This document shows positions 1 through 7,597 of a stretch of DNA of 31,368 nt, piece by piece. The notes under the pieces were generated by a model that had not been told where the DNA came from, did not search any database, and was given only the letters and a program-made list of their open reading frames with translations. Numbering within the stretch: position 1 is the first letter of the stretch; each line of letters opens with the position of its first letter. Source of the DNA: Desulfobacteraceae bacterium UBA5616 (GTDB lineage: Bacteria > Desulfobacterota > Desulfobacteria > Desulfobacterales > UBA5616); contig DIKO01000037.1 in NCBI GenBank assembly GCA_002423615.1, forward strand, positions 1-31,368. Direction: 5' to 3'. The translations under genes were made by a program, and so were the position numbers.

Positions 1-63
1 CCATTCTCGCAAACAAGCTTTTCCGCTGGCAACTGTTCCATATATCAGCATATTTCCGCTCAT
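1..63 (-). CDS. 5' end of an unidentified gene running off the left edge
   Basis: An ATG at 63-61 opens a frame of 21 codons that is still open at the window edge. A purine-rich AAAGG lies about 9 nt upstream of it, a plausible ribosome binding site. The visible peptide contains GTVASGKA, which resembles a Walker A loop (GxxxxGK[ST]) except that the last residue is Ala. That is too little to assign a family. It points away from the CRISPR array. A plus-strand frame also runs in from the left and stops at 64-66, so the strand is not certain. Confidence 0.25.
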   Translation of the reverse strand, partial: MSGNMLIYGTVASGKACLREW

Positions 64-130
64 TAGTCGATGCCTTTCGGCCCTGTTGAAAATTACGCTT
101 AACTCAGTGTCCGTTATTATTAAACCACAT
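64..130 (+). promoter_or_regulatory. Candidate CRISPR leader
   Basis: This is an AT-rich stretch immediately left of the first repeat, ending in an A/T-rich run (TTATTATTAAACC). In type I-E arrays the leader lies on the side opposite the 8-nt crRNA handle. The repeats here end in ATGAACCG, so the leader should be on this side. Against this, the first repeat differs from the others in its first two bases, which is unusual at a leader end. No good IHF site was recognised. Confidence 0.35.
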
Positions 131-776
131 TAGTTCCCCACACCCGTGGGGATGAACCGGATCGTACTCAAAGATAACTTTGATATGGATGCCGTTCCCC
201 ACACCCGTGGGGATGAACCGTATTCGCATAACGCCTTTCTATCCTTGAATTTCCGTTCCCCACACCCGTGGGGATGAACCGCGATTATACAGGGGGCCAG
301 AGAACACGTTGAACCGTTCCCCACACCCGTGGGGATGAACCGCAAGAAAAAAATCAATGGACAAATACAAATGTCCGTTCCCCACACCCGTGGGGATGAA
401 CCTTGAGGTTCCCGACCATGGCATTGTACAATGTCCCGTTCCCCACACCCGTGGGGATGAACCGCCTACGAGAAGATGGCCGGGAACATGACCCTGCCGT
501 TCCCCACACCCGTGGGGATGAACCTTGAGCCCGTATTTCTTCCACCGGATACAGCCCCCGTTCCCCACACCCGTGGGGATGAACCGCCCATTTACGGTCC
601 TATCGTCCTGATATAGCTCCGTTCCCCACACCCGTGGGGATGAACCGCCTCCCCTTTTTCCGTGTAGCCGGATACCGATCCGTTCCCCACACCCGTGGGG
701 ATGAACCGAAAAAATAAGGCCAGAGGCGATAGGTCATAGGCCGTTGGCCGTTCCCCACACCCGTGGGGATGAACCG
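131..776 (+). CRISPR. Type I-E-like CRISPR array, 11 repeats and 10 spacers
   Basis: Eleven copies of a 29-nt repeat start at 131, 192, 253, 314, 375, 436, 497, 558, 619, 680 and 748. The repeat begins CCGTTCCCC, can fold as CCCCAC/GTGGGG around the loop ACCC, and ends in the handle-like ATGAACCG. This matches the Cas6e-processed class of type I-E repeats. Nine spacers are exactly 32 nt, giving a period of 61. The tenth (709-747) is 39 nt because CCGTTGG is inserted before the last repeat. Repeat 1 starts TA instead of CC. Repeats 5 and 7 end in T instead of G. The last repeat is intact. No cas gene lies in the window, so the effector genes, if any, are off the left side or elsewhere in the genome. 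Strand is inferred from the handle position. Confidence 0.97.
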
Positions 777-822
777 GCAAAACTTTATGGTCTTGAGGAA
801 ATGAGGAATTTAACGTTTTAGG

Positions 823-850
823 TTCCCGAATTATATCTCCTGTTCGGGAA
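823..850. repeat. Inverted repeat between the CRISPR array and the acyltransferase gene
   Basis: TTCCCGAA (823-830) and TTCGGGAA (843-850) form a perfect 8-bp inverted repeat around a 12-nt loop. No T-run follows on either strand, so it is not a classic intrinsic terminator. It could still end or process the CRISPR transcript or that of the converging acyltransferase gene. The rest of 777-940 shows no gene. Confidence 0.4.
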
Positions 851-940
851 TTCTCTGCAGAAATGGAAGTTCGATTAGGTCGGGGTCGTTAATCTTGAGG
901 ATGTGCACCTGAAGGAAAACCAACGGACGGTAGTGGCTAG

Positions 941-1603
941 TCATTTTGGCCTGGCAGGGACGCCGATGACCGTGGTGCTTGCCGGTACATCCTTATTCAC
1001 CAGGGATCCGGCACCCACTATGGCATTTTCCCCGATGCGGATCATGGGCAACACCGTTGCCCCAGCCCCGATCCAGCTACAGGCGCCGACTTGAATCAAT
1101 CCGCATAAGGTGGCGCCCGGAGAAATCTCGACGCCATCCCCCAGAACCGTTTCATGATCGATTCCGGTCCTGGCGTTGACGATGCACTGTTTGCCGATTC
1201 CGGCCCTGGGACCGATCACGACGCCGGCCATGATTTGAGATCCTTCTCCGATTTCAGCGTCCCGGGCAATCACCGCCGACGGATGAATCAGCGTGATGGG
1301 TTTCAGTCCCCTGCCCGTTAATCTTTCATGCTGCGCCAGTCTTCCGCTCCCGTTCATATTCATGCTCAGACAAAACCCCATACGGGAGGGATCCTTATCC
1401 TGTATCCAGGATTCAAACCGTTCCCAGCCGCAAAATACGGGGATGTCCTGAAACGGGCCTTTGTGGCTGTTATCGTCAGCAAAGACCGCGACGACCTTGC
1501 TTCCATTGAGTTCAATGGTATCACGGATCAGGAGAACCTGGCCGAAAGCGCCCCAGATAATGATCTCTCGGGGAAGAACCGGTTTTGATGGTGACCCTGT
1601 CAT
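941..1603 (-). CDS. NeuD/PglD-like sugar O- or N-acyltransferase (left-handed beta-helix)
   Basis: The protein has 220 residues. The N-terminal half is Rossmann-like, with a degenerate glycine turn (GAFGQ) where the family usually has GAGGH. The C-terminal half carries hexapeptide repeats of a left-handed beta-helix (for example DAEIGEGSQIMAGVVIGPRA). GIDHETVLGD holds the histidine that acts as general base in PglD. Family members transfer an acetyl group from acetyl-CoA to a nucleotide sugar or a sialic or legionaminic type sugar. The start fits an AAGGA site 8 nt upstream. No other surface-sugar genes are nearby, so the substrate is unknown. The gene is isolated between the CRISPR flank and the ArsC-like gene. 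Confidence 0.82.
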   Translation of the reverse strand: MTGSPSKPVLPREIIIWGAFGQVLLIRDTIELNGSKVVAVFADDNSHKGPFQDIPVFCGWERFESWIQDKDPSRMGFCLSMNMNGSGRLAQHERLTGRGLKPITLIHPSAVIARDAEIGEGSQIMAGVVIGPRAGIGKQCIVNARTGIDHETVLGDGVEISPGATLCGLIQVGACSWIGAGATVLPMIRIGENAIVGAGSLVNKDVPASTTVIGVPARPK

Positions 1604-1654
1604 AAGGAGTCCTTTCCGGGTTTCAATTCCCCCAAAGTATGATCCTGCCGGTTT

Positions 1655-2002
1655 TCATGCGTCCAGCAAATCCTCAAGCGTTTTGCGGTCGGCTCCGAAA
1701 TGGACCTTCCGCCCGATTTCAACGACGGGACGGCGAATGAGCCTCGGTTCCTTCATCATCAGGTCCACCATTTCCTGATCGCCCATGTTTTCCCGATCAA
1801 GTCCCAGTTTTTTGAAGCTGGGACTGCGGAAATTAAACATGTCGGAAGCCGGCCTGCCCTGCAGCAGGCTTTCAATCTCTTCCCGGGTGAAGGGGTTTTT
1901 AAAAAAATCACGCTCGCTAAATTCAAACTTTTTTTGCAGGAGGAACTCCCTTGCTTTTCGGCAGGTGGTTCAGCTGCTCCAGCAGTAATAATGAACCTTC
2001 AT
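1655..2002 (-). CDS. ArsC/Spx-like thioredoxin-fold protein, candidate selenoprotein (UxxC)
   Basis: From the ATG at 2002-2000 the frame reads ten residues (MKVHYYCWSS), then TGA at 1972-1970, then TTCRKAREFLLQKK and on to a stop at 1655, 115 residues counting the UGA. The frame matches the ArsC/Spx/YffB family: the CxxC helix (CTSCRKA in Spx-type proteins), the FF-NPFTREEI segment, and the cis-proline region LIRRPVVEIG near the end. Reading UGA as Sec gives U11-T-T-C14, so Sec replaces the N-terminal cysteine of the redox motif. A hairpin with SECIS-like features follows the UGA. Sec-containing ArsC-like proteins are known in bacteria. GGAAG lies 6 nt before the ATG. Arsenate reduction or a general thiol-selenol reductase role are both possible; no ars genes are adjacent. 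The alternative is a nonsense mutation in an ordinary ArsC-like gene. Confidence 0.78.
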
Positions 2003-2120
2003 GATCGACTTCCATCTGAATAAAATGATCCCGGGGCAGACAAAAACCCTCCGGATCCGGGGTTTTGATCGGAAATGGGTGTTTAATACCTCTTTTGATC
2101 CCTTTTGTCCAGGTCTCATT
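1923..2120 (-). other. Protein-like open frame overlapping the ArsC-like start, no clear start codon
   Basis: A frame different from the ArsC-like gene is open for 65 codons from 2120 to the TGA at 1925-1923. It has gene-like composition and codon choice, with segments such as PFPIKTPDPEGFCLPRDHF and MEVDHEGSLLLLEQLNHL. A TAA lies just upstream and there is no ATG, GTG or TTG before the internal ATG at codon 36. An ATG at 2119-2117 lies in the neighbouring frame, and a single slip at the A4G3 run (minus strand, 2106-2100) would join it to this frame. It could be a frameshifted or non-AUG-started small gene, or chance. I do not recognise the family. Confidence 0.3.
1936..1954 (-). promoter_or_regulatory. 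Candidate bacterial SECIS hairpin of the ArsC-like gene
   Basis: On the mRNA strand GCAAGGG (1954-1948) and CTCCTGC (1942-1936) pair as GCA/UGC and GGG/CUC (one G-U) with one A-C mismatch, around the loop AGUUC. The loop starts 22 nt after the UGA and has a G in its first two positions. Both fit the usual bacterial SECIS model (16-37 nt spacing, G early in the loop). SelB recognition has to be inferred. Confidence 0.6.
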
Positions 2121-2172
2121 TTAACAATCTATTGATTTTTTTCTATTTTTATGGTGTGAGAGAAATCTCTGA

Positions 2173-2508
2173 TCAAGTGCCGGAGCATCCAGCGGGCGCA
2201 GCATTGATGAGGAAATGGTCTGCGGCCGGATTCCGCAAACATTCCTGCCCCTGCAGGCAGGTGTGGGAAACCTGGCCAACGGGGTGATGCCCACCATCGG
2301 CAACACGCCGGAGATACCGCCCTTCATGATGTATTCGGATGTTTTTCAGATTGAACGGTGTATGCGGCAGCGGAGAATTCGCCCGAAACAGCTATTTATC
2401 CATATTTGTCACGTCATCCACCATGATCTTTTCCGCTGCTTTGAGCTCCACCGGAATCTCCTGGAATACGGCGCGATGCTGCCGGATATGATAAATTTCG
2501 GAGGATAG
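2173..2508 (+). pseudogene. Remnant of an acetyl-CoA hydrolase / CoA-transferase (Cat1/Ach1 type)
   Basis: The frame is open from just after a TGA (2170-2172) to TAG (2506-2508). Residues encoded at about 2203-2349 read like the middle of this family, with GRIPQTFLPLQAGVGNLANG followed by IPPFMMYSDVFQ, the segment that leads to the catalytic-domain TEV or SDV strand. Nothing family-like precedes it, and the sequence after DVFQ loses resemblance. A full member has 430-630 residues, so this is a fragment of about 50. Most of 2003-2511 otherwise holds no intact gene. Confidence 0.45.
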
Positions 2509-2511
2509 AAC

Positions 2512-3150
2512 ATGACGGCCAGACCTTTTTCGTATTTTCGCATGCCGCTTTTACTGCTGGGTATTGTTATCGTCATCTGCATACTCACGGCCATGGATCC
2601 TCCGGCGGGACGGCTGAGCTGGCTTCTGGAGGTGGCGCCCGGCATTGCCGGCATAACGGTTCTCATCGCCGTCCACAGGCGTTTCCCCATGTCCCGCATG
2701 GCATATTTTCTGGTTTTTCTGCACATGCTGGTTTTGATTTACGGCGGCTACTACACTTATGCCCGGACGCCACTGGGCAACTGGGCCATGGCGGTTTTCG
2801 GGTTCAGCCGCAACCACTACGACCGGATCGGGCATATCGCCCTGGGGGTGTTCCCGGCGTTCGTCATCCGCGAGGTGCTGTTAAGGAAAACTCCTCTGAT
2901 ACGGGATGGATGGCTTTACTTCATCGTGATCAGCGTTGTTCTGGCCATTGCCGCCTTCTGGGAGCTTCTCGAGTGGTGGGTCGCCCTGATCGCCGCCTCT
3001 GACGTCGGAACCGCTTTTCTGGGTTCCCAGGGCGATATCTGGGACGCACAGTGGGATATGTTGCTGGCGCTTCTGGGCGCCATGATCGCCCTGCCCCTTT
3101 TATCCGGACTTCACGACCGGTCCATGGAAAAGCTTTATCTTACCCAATAG
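2512..3150 (+). CDS. yjdF: DUF2238 (YjdF-like) inner-membrane protein
   Basis: The protein has 212 residues and about six hydrophobic segments. The family signature is clear: a RNHYDRIGH motif after the third membrane segment, the helix ending FWELLEWW, and the loop LGSQGDIWDAQWDM before the last membrane helix. It belongs to DUF2238, whose E. coli member is YjdF; the biochemical function is not known. The start follows a GGAGG-like site (TCGGAGGATAGAAC) in the mRNA. It stands alone on the plus strand, and its last 11 bases overlap the end of the convergent TIM-barrel gene. The conserved acidic and histidine residues suggest a metal or lipid site, but that is only inference. Confidence 0.85.
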   Translation: MTARPFSYFRMPLLLLGIVIVICILTAMDPPAGRLSWLLEVAPGIAGITVLIAVHRRFPMSRMAYFLVFLHMLVLIYGGYYTYARTPLGNWAMAVFGFSRNHYDRIGHIALGVFPAFVIREVLLRKTPLIRDGWLYFIVISVVLAIAAFWELLEWWVALIAASDVGTAFLGSQGDIWDAQWDMLLALLGAMIALPLLSGLHDRSMEKLYLTQ

Positions 3151-3988
3151 GAAGACCGGCTTTTTCAAACAAGGGACGAAGGTGGGCCAGGCTTTTCCGG
3201 CCGGCTTCTTCCGGCATGTTTTCGTAAGGGTAAAGTTCCAGGGTGATATGGCCCCCATACCCCAGCCTGCGCATGGCGGCGAACACCTCGGAAAAATCGA
3301 TGGCCCCGTCTCCGGCGATGAGGTGGTGGTGGGTCCGGCTTCTGCCGATGTCTTCTATGTGAACATGCCCCACCCAGGGAAACAGTTCCTCAAGGGACCG
3401 GGCGGGATTTTCACCGGCACAGAAAAAGTGCCCGATGTCGAAATTGATGCCCACGGCCGGGCTCCGGATCTCTTTCATGAAATCCCTGAATTCAGTGGAG
3501 CGTTCGATCAAAAGGCCCGGTTCCGGTTCCACCAGTAGTCTGACGTTGAGACGTTCAGCCCTGGGGATGACTTTCTCAAGTCCGGCATAAAACAGTTTAA
3601 AGGCGGCCTTGCGGGAAACAGGGCCAAGGGGTCCGCCCGGCGGAATGGAGATGCTTCTGCAACCCAGTTCCACCGCTATTTCCAGGCAGTCCAGGGTATG
3701 TTGAATGCGGACATTCCTGCGTTCCTGATCGGGTTCTATCCAGGACGGGAGATACGTGTCTCCAACGGCAAAAAGGGTGAAGGAGTTCAGGTTGGTCACG
3801 GTTAAGTTGTTTTGCTCAAGGCTTTCTTTAACGGATGCCAACTTTTTTTGCGGGAGATAATCGGGTGGATACAGATGGGGCCGGTCGCACATGATCTCGA
3901 CACCGGAAAACCCCAGCCCCGCAATTTTTTCAAAAGATGAAACCAGTGGAAATTTGACGAACGCATTGGTGCTGTAGCCCAAAAGCAT
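3140..3988 (-). CDS. TIM-barrel sugar-phosphate isomerase/epimerase family protein
   Basis: The protein has 282 residues of the xylose-isomerase-like/AP endonuclease 2 superfamily, which includes IolE, IolI, hydroxypyruvate isomerase and tagatose epimerases. The metal ligands are visible in order: E in LLVEPEPG, D and H in NFDIGHFF, H in HVHIED, and E in ITLELYPY. This pattern supports a divalent-metal isomerase, epimerase or dehydratase acting on a sugar or cyclitol. It is the last gene of the minus-strand cluster and follows the inositol-phosphate synthase by 48 nt, so an inosose or inositol-derived substrate is plausible. Its 3' end overlaps yjdF by 11 nt. The exact reaction cannot be told from sequence. 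Confidence 0.8.
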   Translation of the reverse strand: MLLGYSTNAFVKFPLVSSFEKIAGLGFSGVEIMCDRPHLYPPDYLPQKKLASVKESLEQNNLTVTNLNSFTLFAVGDTYLPSWIEPDQERRNVRIQHTLDCLEIAVELGCRSISIPPGGPLGPVSRKAAFKLFYAGLEKVIPRAERLNVRLLVEPEPGLLIERSTEFRDFMKEIRSPAVGINFDIGHFFCAGENPARSLEELFPWVGHVHIEDIGRSRTHHHLIAGDGAIDFSEVFAAMRRLGYGGHITLELYPYENMPEEAGRKSLAHLRPLFEKAGLPIG

Positions 3989-4036
3989 ATTTCATTCCCC
4001 CGCAGACCCCTAGACCGAAATTGGCCCCGGTTCCTT

Positions 4037-5242
4037 TTATCTCACGACAGGGCCGGCGCATTCCCTGTCCAGAAGGTTCAACGCACGGACCTGTTCCTCA
4101 AATGTGACGCCTGAAACCGGTCCCACCGGCTTTTTGAAATAAAAAGCCAGTTCCGCTACGGGCCCGGATCGCCCCACACGGAAAAGAGCGGCCATCCAAC
4201 GGCTGAGATCCAGTACCAGGGGCGCCGCCAAAATGGAATCCCTTCCCTGCAGATTCAGCCGCATGCTCATGGGCATATTAAAAATTCCCGTAAAATCGAT
4301 GACATCCCAGGCTTCCTTGGCGTCTCCCCGGGGGGGATAATAGTCGATATGGACCTTATGGGACGGGGCATCATAGTCTTTTCCCACACGGTATCCCAGG
4401 ACGTCGTCCAGAAAATCGGTCTTGTTTTTCAGTTTCCCCGCCACGTTGCCGGGTTCCATCAGGTTTTTCCCGTCGGCATTGCCGAGGATATTGAGGCTGT
4501 ACCACCCGTCCACCCGTAATTTTCTGGCTTTTAAAGCCGACGCCAGAACCATCTTGAAATAGGTCTGTCCGGTTTTGCCGTCCCTGCCGGCGACGGGAAC
4601 CTGTTGCCTCCGGGCTTCTTCCAGAACCACCGGAAGTTCCACTTCATTGGGTGTGAAGTTTATCACCGGAACTCCGGAAAGCACACCGGCAAGGACATAG
4701 GCAAGATCCGGTATGTTACGAGATGCTTTGGCTTCATAGAGGCTTTCAAGGGAAGAAACAGAGGCAAGACCGTGTTCGGAACATGCCGGAAGAAGGTTCA
4801 CCAGCACGGGAATATCATCGGGAAAATTCATGCGAAATTCCCGGATATCCGTCATCAGGTGCAGGACCTTGGATTTTAAATCCATATTTTCGTCAGGAGG
4901 CGGTTTGATGCCGATCGTCAGGAGATTTTCCCGGTAGTCAAGGGAAATGTCCTTGGGAACAACACCGCTTGCATTCACGGCATCCCGCAGGCTTATGGGA
5001 TTTTTATCCCATCCGGCGAAATTGAAAAAGGAAGATATGCCGAGACGTTCAAACCGGTCCTGGGTGGCGAGGTAATCCCCGACAATTTTTTCACCCTGGT
5101 TCAGTGAACAGACGGCAGCGGCGAGCGTGGAGCCGATAGCGCCTTTCGCACCTGCGGCCAGAATGAGAATAGATTTTTCTGAGTATTTTTCAGCCATGAT
5201 CTCTAAATTATACCCCCCGCTCGAAAGAATTTCGTGCATCAA
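4037..5242 (-). CDS. myo-inositol-3-phosphate synthase family protein
   Basis: These NAD-dependent enzymes turn glucose 6-phosphate into 1D-myo-inositol 3-phosphate. The Rossmann glycine turn (LAAGAKGAIGSTLA) is at the N-terminus. The catalytic half has VINFTPNEVELP, GRDGKTGQTYFK and the family-typical WYSLNILGNADGKNL, then K-x-K-x-DFLDDVLGY. The length (386-401) is near the short archaeal and bacterial form, not the 510-residue eukaryotic one. The frame opens with TTG at 5242, followed by ATG at 5239; the ATG at 5197, just before the Rossmann strand, fits the fold better and may be the true start, though its Shine-Dalgarno is weak. The preceding MFS gene ends 17 nt before the TTG. Bacteria use inositol in phospholipids, mycothiol or compatible solutes; which applies here is unknown. 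Confidence 0.87.
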   Translation of the reverse strand: MMHEILSSGGYNLEIMAEKYSEKSILILAAGAKGAIGSTLAAAVCSLNQGEKIVGDYLATQDRFERLGISSFFNFAGWDKNPISLRDAVNASGVVPKDISLDYRENLLTIGIKPPPDENMDLKSKVLHLMTDIREFRMNFPDDIPVLVNLLPACSEHGLASVSSLESLYEAKASRNIPDLAYVLAGVLSGVPVINFTPNEVELPVVLEEARRQQVPVAGRDGKTGQTYFKMVLASALKARKLRVDGWYSLNILGNADGKNLMEPGNVAGKLKNKTDFLDDVLGYRVGKDYDAPSHKVHIDYYPPRGDAKEAWDVIDFTGIFNMPMSMRLNLQGRDSILAAPLVLDLSRWMAALFRVGRSGPVAELAFYFKKPVGPVSGVTFEEQVRALNLLDRECAGPVVR

Positions 5243-5259
5243 GGGTTAAGTCTTCGGGT

Positions 5260-6696
5260 TTAAGTTTTGACCAGCCTGGGAGATTCGGGTCCCCTGGCCC
5301 AGGCCAGGACCACGCCGATGAGGGCGAAAACGGTCCCGGCTGACATGGCGTATTGATAAGCCGTCATGAAATGCCCCACCATTTCAGGGCGGTAAGTTCT
5401 GAGGCCCTGGCCGTGGGTTAAAGCCTGAAATGAGCTGTTGAAGATCATTCCCGCAACCGCCACGCCGATCACCATTCCCAGATTTCTGGCCGTTGCAACC
5501 GTCCCCGCGGCGACGCCCCGCTGATGGATGGGAACCGCACTCATGATGACGGAATTATTGGGGGATGTAAACACCGCCGAGCCGATACCGGCTGCGGCAA
5601 GTCGCCAGATGATGGAGAACGCGCCGTCCACGGCGGTCAAACGGGACAGCAGAAAAAGGGCTGTGGCCATGATCAGCATGCCCAGGGTGCAAAGTATCCT
5701 CGATCCCATCCGGTCCGAGGCAGCCCCGGACACAGGGCTGATGAAGAATAAAAACATGAAGGGCGTCACCATGATATACCCCACCCGGTCCATGGGCAGA
5801 TTTTTCACATAGGTCAGGTAAAAGGGCATGAGAAATATCATGGTGAAAAGGCAGATGAACAGGATCATGGACGAAAGTGCGGGCAGGACGAACAAGCGGA
5901 TTTTCAACAGGCCCGGATGAATCAGGGGATAGGAACCCCGGGTTTCATGGCGCACCAGCATAAACCCGGAAATCAGGACGGTGCAGAGTACTGCCGCTGT
6001 TTTCAGGGAAAAAAAGCCCCAGTCGTCCAGACGGGAGAGCATCAGGACAAAGGAACAGCACCAGATGGCGATGAGGACTCCGCCCGTCCGGTCAAAGGGT
6101 TCCGCCTTTCGGATATCCAGGGGCCCGTCCCTGAGAATTCGGGCTGCCATGACGGTGGCGACGAGGCCGATAGGAATGTTGATAAAAAAAATGGCCCGCC
6201 AGGAAAATACATCCAGGATCAGGCCTCCCAGCGCCGGTCCGATCATCAGGCCCGATGCCACGACGGTCCCGATCATTCCCAGTGCCTTCCCTCTTTCATT
6301 TTCCGGAAAAATGTCCACGACCAGGGCTGTCGAGCAGGACATGATCATGGCGGCTCCCACTCCCTGAAAGGAACGGGAAACAATCAGCCACGCCGCATTT
6401 CCGGAAACACCGCAGAGAAATGATCCCCCGACGAAAAGGGAAAACCCCCGGCCAAAGACCCAGGGGCGGCCCTTGATGTCGCTCAATCGGCCGAAACTGA
6501 GCAACAGAGAGGAGATGGTCAACAGGTAAATCATCATCACCCACTTGATGGTGGGCAGATCCGTATCCAGGCTTTTCAGCATGGACGGCAAAGCTACGTT
6601 GACGATGCTGCTGTCCAGGGTGGACATAAAAACGCCTGTTGCCACCAGGACGAAAACCACCCATTTGTTTTTTTCTATACCGGGCAAAACTTTCAA
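5260..6696 (-). CDS. MFS exporter, DHA2 (EmrB/QacA) family
   Basis: The protein has 478 residues and about 14 hydrophobic segments, the size and topology of proton-coupled DHA2 drug or metabolite exporters. Family marks are FMSTLDSSIVNVALP in TM1, the motif A loop GRLSDIKGRPWVF between TM2 and TM3, QGVGAAMIMS in TM4, and GPALGGLILD (motif C) in TM5. It starts 3 nt after the SDR gene and ends 17 nt before the inositol-phosphate synthase frame, so the three are surely co-transcribed. The context suggests export of the cluster's product, or uptake of a precursor, rather than general drug resistance. Confidence 0.85.
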   Translation of the reverse strand: MKVLPGIEKNKWVVFVLVATGVFMSTLDSSIVNVALPSMLKSLDTDLPTIKWVMMIYLLTISSLLLSFGRLSDIKGRPWVFGRGFSLFVGGSFLCGVSGNAAWLIVSRSFQGVGAAMIMSCSTALVVDIFPENERGKALGMIGTVVASGLMIGPALGGLILDVFSWRAIFFINIPIGLVATVMAARILRDGPLDIRKAEPFDRTGGVLIAIWCCSFVLMLSRLDDWGFFSLKTAAVLCTVLISGFMLVRHETRGSYPLIHPGLLKIRLFVLPALSSMILFICLFTMIFLMPFYLTYVKNLPMDRVGYIMVTPFMFLFFISPVSGAASDRMGSRILCTLGMLIMATALFLLSRLTAVDGAFSIIWRLAAAGIGSAVFTSPNNSVIMSAVPIHQRGVAAGTVATARNLGMVIGVAVAGMIFNSSFQALTHGQGLRTYRPEMVGHFMTAYQYAMSAGTVFALIGVVLAWARGPESPRLVKT

Positions 6697-6699
6697 ATT

Positions 6700-7569
6700 C
6701 TATGCCAGGGCTTCCTGAACGGCCTGATCCAACTCATGGAAAAAGTCGTCAAGGCTGGTGTTCTGATAGTTGAGAAGCCTCTGGGATTCCGCCGTGTCAT
6801 ACCAGTTAAACCAGCCCGGATGGTCCAGAAAATGCATTTCCGCCATGGGAATGTCCATGATCCTTGCCCATCTCATGACATATTCCTTTCCGGTCACCTG
6901 CCAGGTTTTTCCACCGGCCAGAATCAGGGTTTGGCCGAACGCCTCCGATTTTCCGGGTAACGCCGCCATGGCATGAGACAGGTCTTTCAGACAGATCAGC
7001 TCGATTCTCTGGTTTTCCTGAAAAGCCCAGGGCTCGGGCGGGTCGAGGAAAGCCGGGATGACGACTCCGGAAATTCTCAAATTGATAAAATTCAGCGGGG
7101 TGGAAAAGAGGACTTCTTCCGCGGCGACCTTACTCTCCGCATACCAGTCATCCGGGTTCGGCGGATCTTCCGGTCCGATGGGCTTTACCGAAGCGCTGGT
7201 GTCCCCGTAGACATGAACCGATGACGTAAATATGATGTCGGGAGGCGAGGCCATGGCCGCGCAGGTATCCAGGAGCACCCGGGTTCCGTCCACGTTGATT
7301 CTGAACGTCCGCTCCCGGTTCAATTCACTTGCCGGCGGCAGAATGGCGGCAAGGTGGTACACCAGGTCCGCACCGCTTAAAGCGCTCTTCAATGACGCGG
7401 GATCCAGGATATCGCCCCGATGAAGCGAGGTGTTTTCCCAGCCCTTATAGTGATCATAGTTGCATGAAGGCAGATCGAAAATCCGAAGGGTGTGCCCCTT
7501 CTCCCTCAGCATCCCGGCCAGCATCCGCCCGAAACTTCCCGCGCCTCCGGTAATTAAAATATCCGACAT
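6700..7569 (-). CDS. Extended SDR: NAD-dependent sugar epimerase/dehydratase
   Basis: The protein has 289 residues from the ATG at 7569-7567. That start is preceded by TAAGGAGA 9 nt upstream and lies directly before the Rossmann strand ILITGGAGSFG. A longer frame begins at 7638 but would overlap the MoaD-like gene and has no better site. The extended-SDR features are the GGAGSFG turn, YHLAA, TSSVHVYG, and the catalytic WYAESK (Tyr and Lys of YxxxK). Substrates in this family are usually nucleotide sugars or uronates. The C-terminal part (after NLRISGVV) is short. It is followed by the MFS gene after 3 nt. Its role next to an inositol-phosphate synthase is unknown. Confidence 0.83.
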   Translation of the reverse strand: MSDILITGGAGSFGRMLAGMLREKGHTLRIFDLPSCNYDHYKGWENTSLHRGDILDPASLKSALSGADLVYHLAAILPPASELNRERTFRINVDGTRVLLDTCAAMASPPDIIFTSSVHVYGDTSASVKPIGPEDPPNPDDWYAESKVAAEEVLFSTPLNFINLRISGVVIPAFLDPPEPWAFQENQRIELICLKDLSHAMAALPGKSEAFGQTLILAGGKTWQVTGKEYVMRWARIMDIPMAEMHFLDHPGWFNWYDTAESQRLLNYQNTSLDDFFHELDQAVQEALA

Positions 7570-7597
7570 TCCCGGTATTCTCCTTATGCGTCCAAAT

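Noticed and set aside
130..780. Several minus-strand open frames of 60-130 codons across the CRISPR array
   Set aside because: They repeat the same peptide (a translation of the repeat) every 61 nt and are artefacts of the array.
777..940. Right flank of the array as the CRISPR leader
   Set aside because: The repeat handle orientation argues for the left side, although the divergent first repeat keeps this open; no promoter was seen here.
1700..2023. Plus-strand frame of 107 codons opposite the ArsC-like gene
   Set aside because: It is a shadow of the minus-strand gene, with no start site and no motif.
2392..2510. A minus-strand frame ending at 2392 with helical, gene-like residues (EIPVELKAAEKIMVDD)
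   Set aside because: No start codon, no upstream continuation and no recognised family; too short to support as a gene or remnant.
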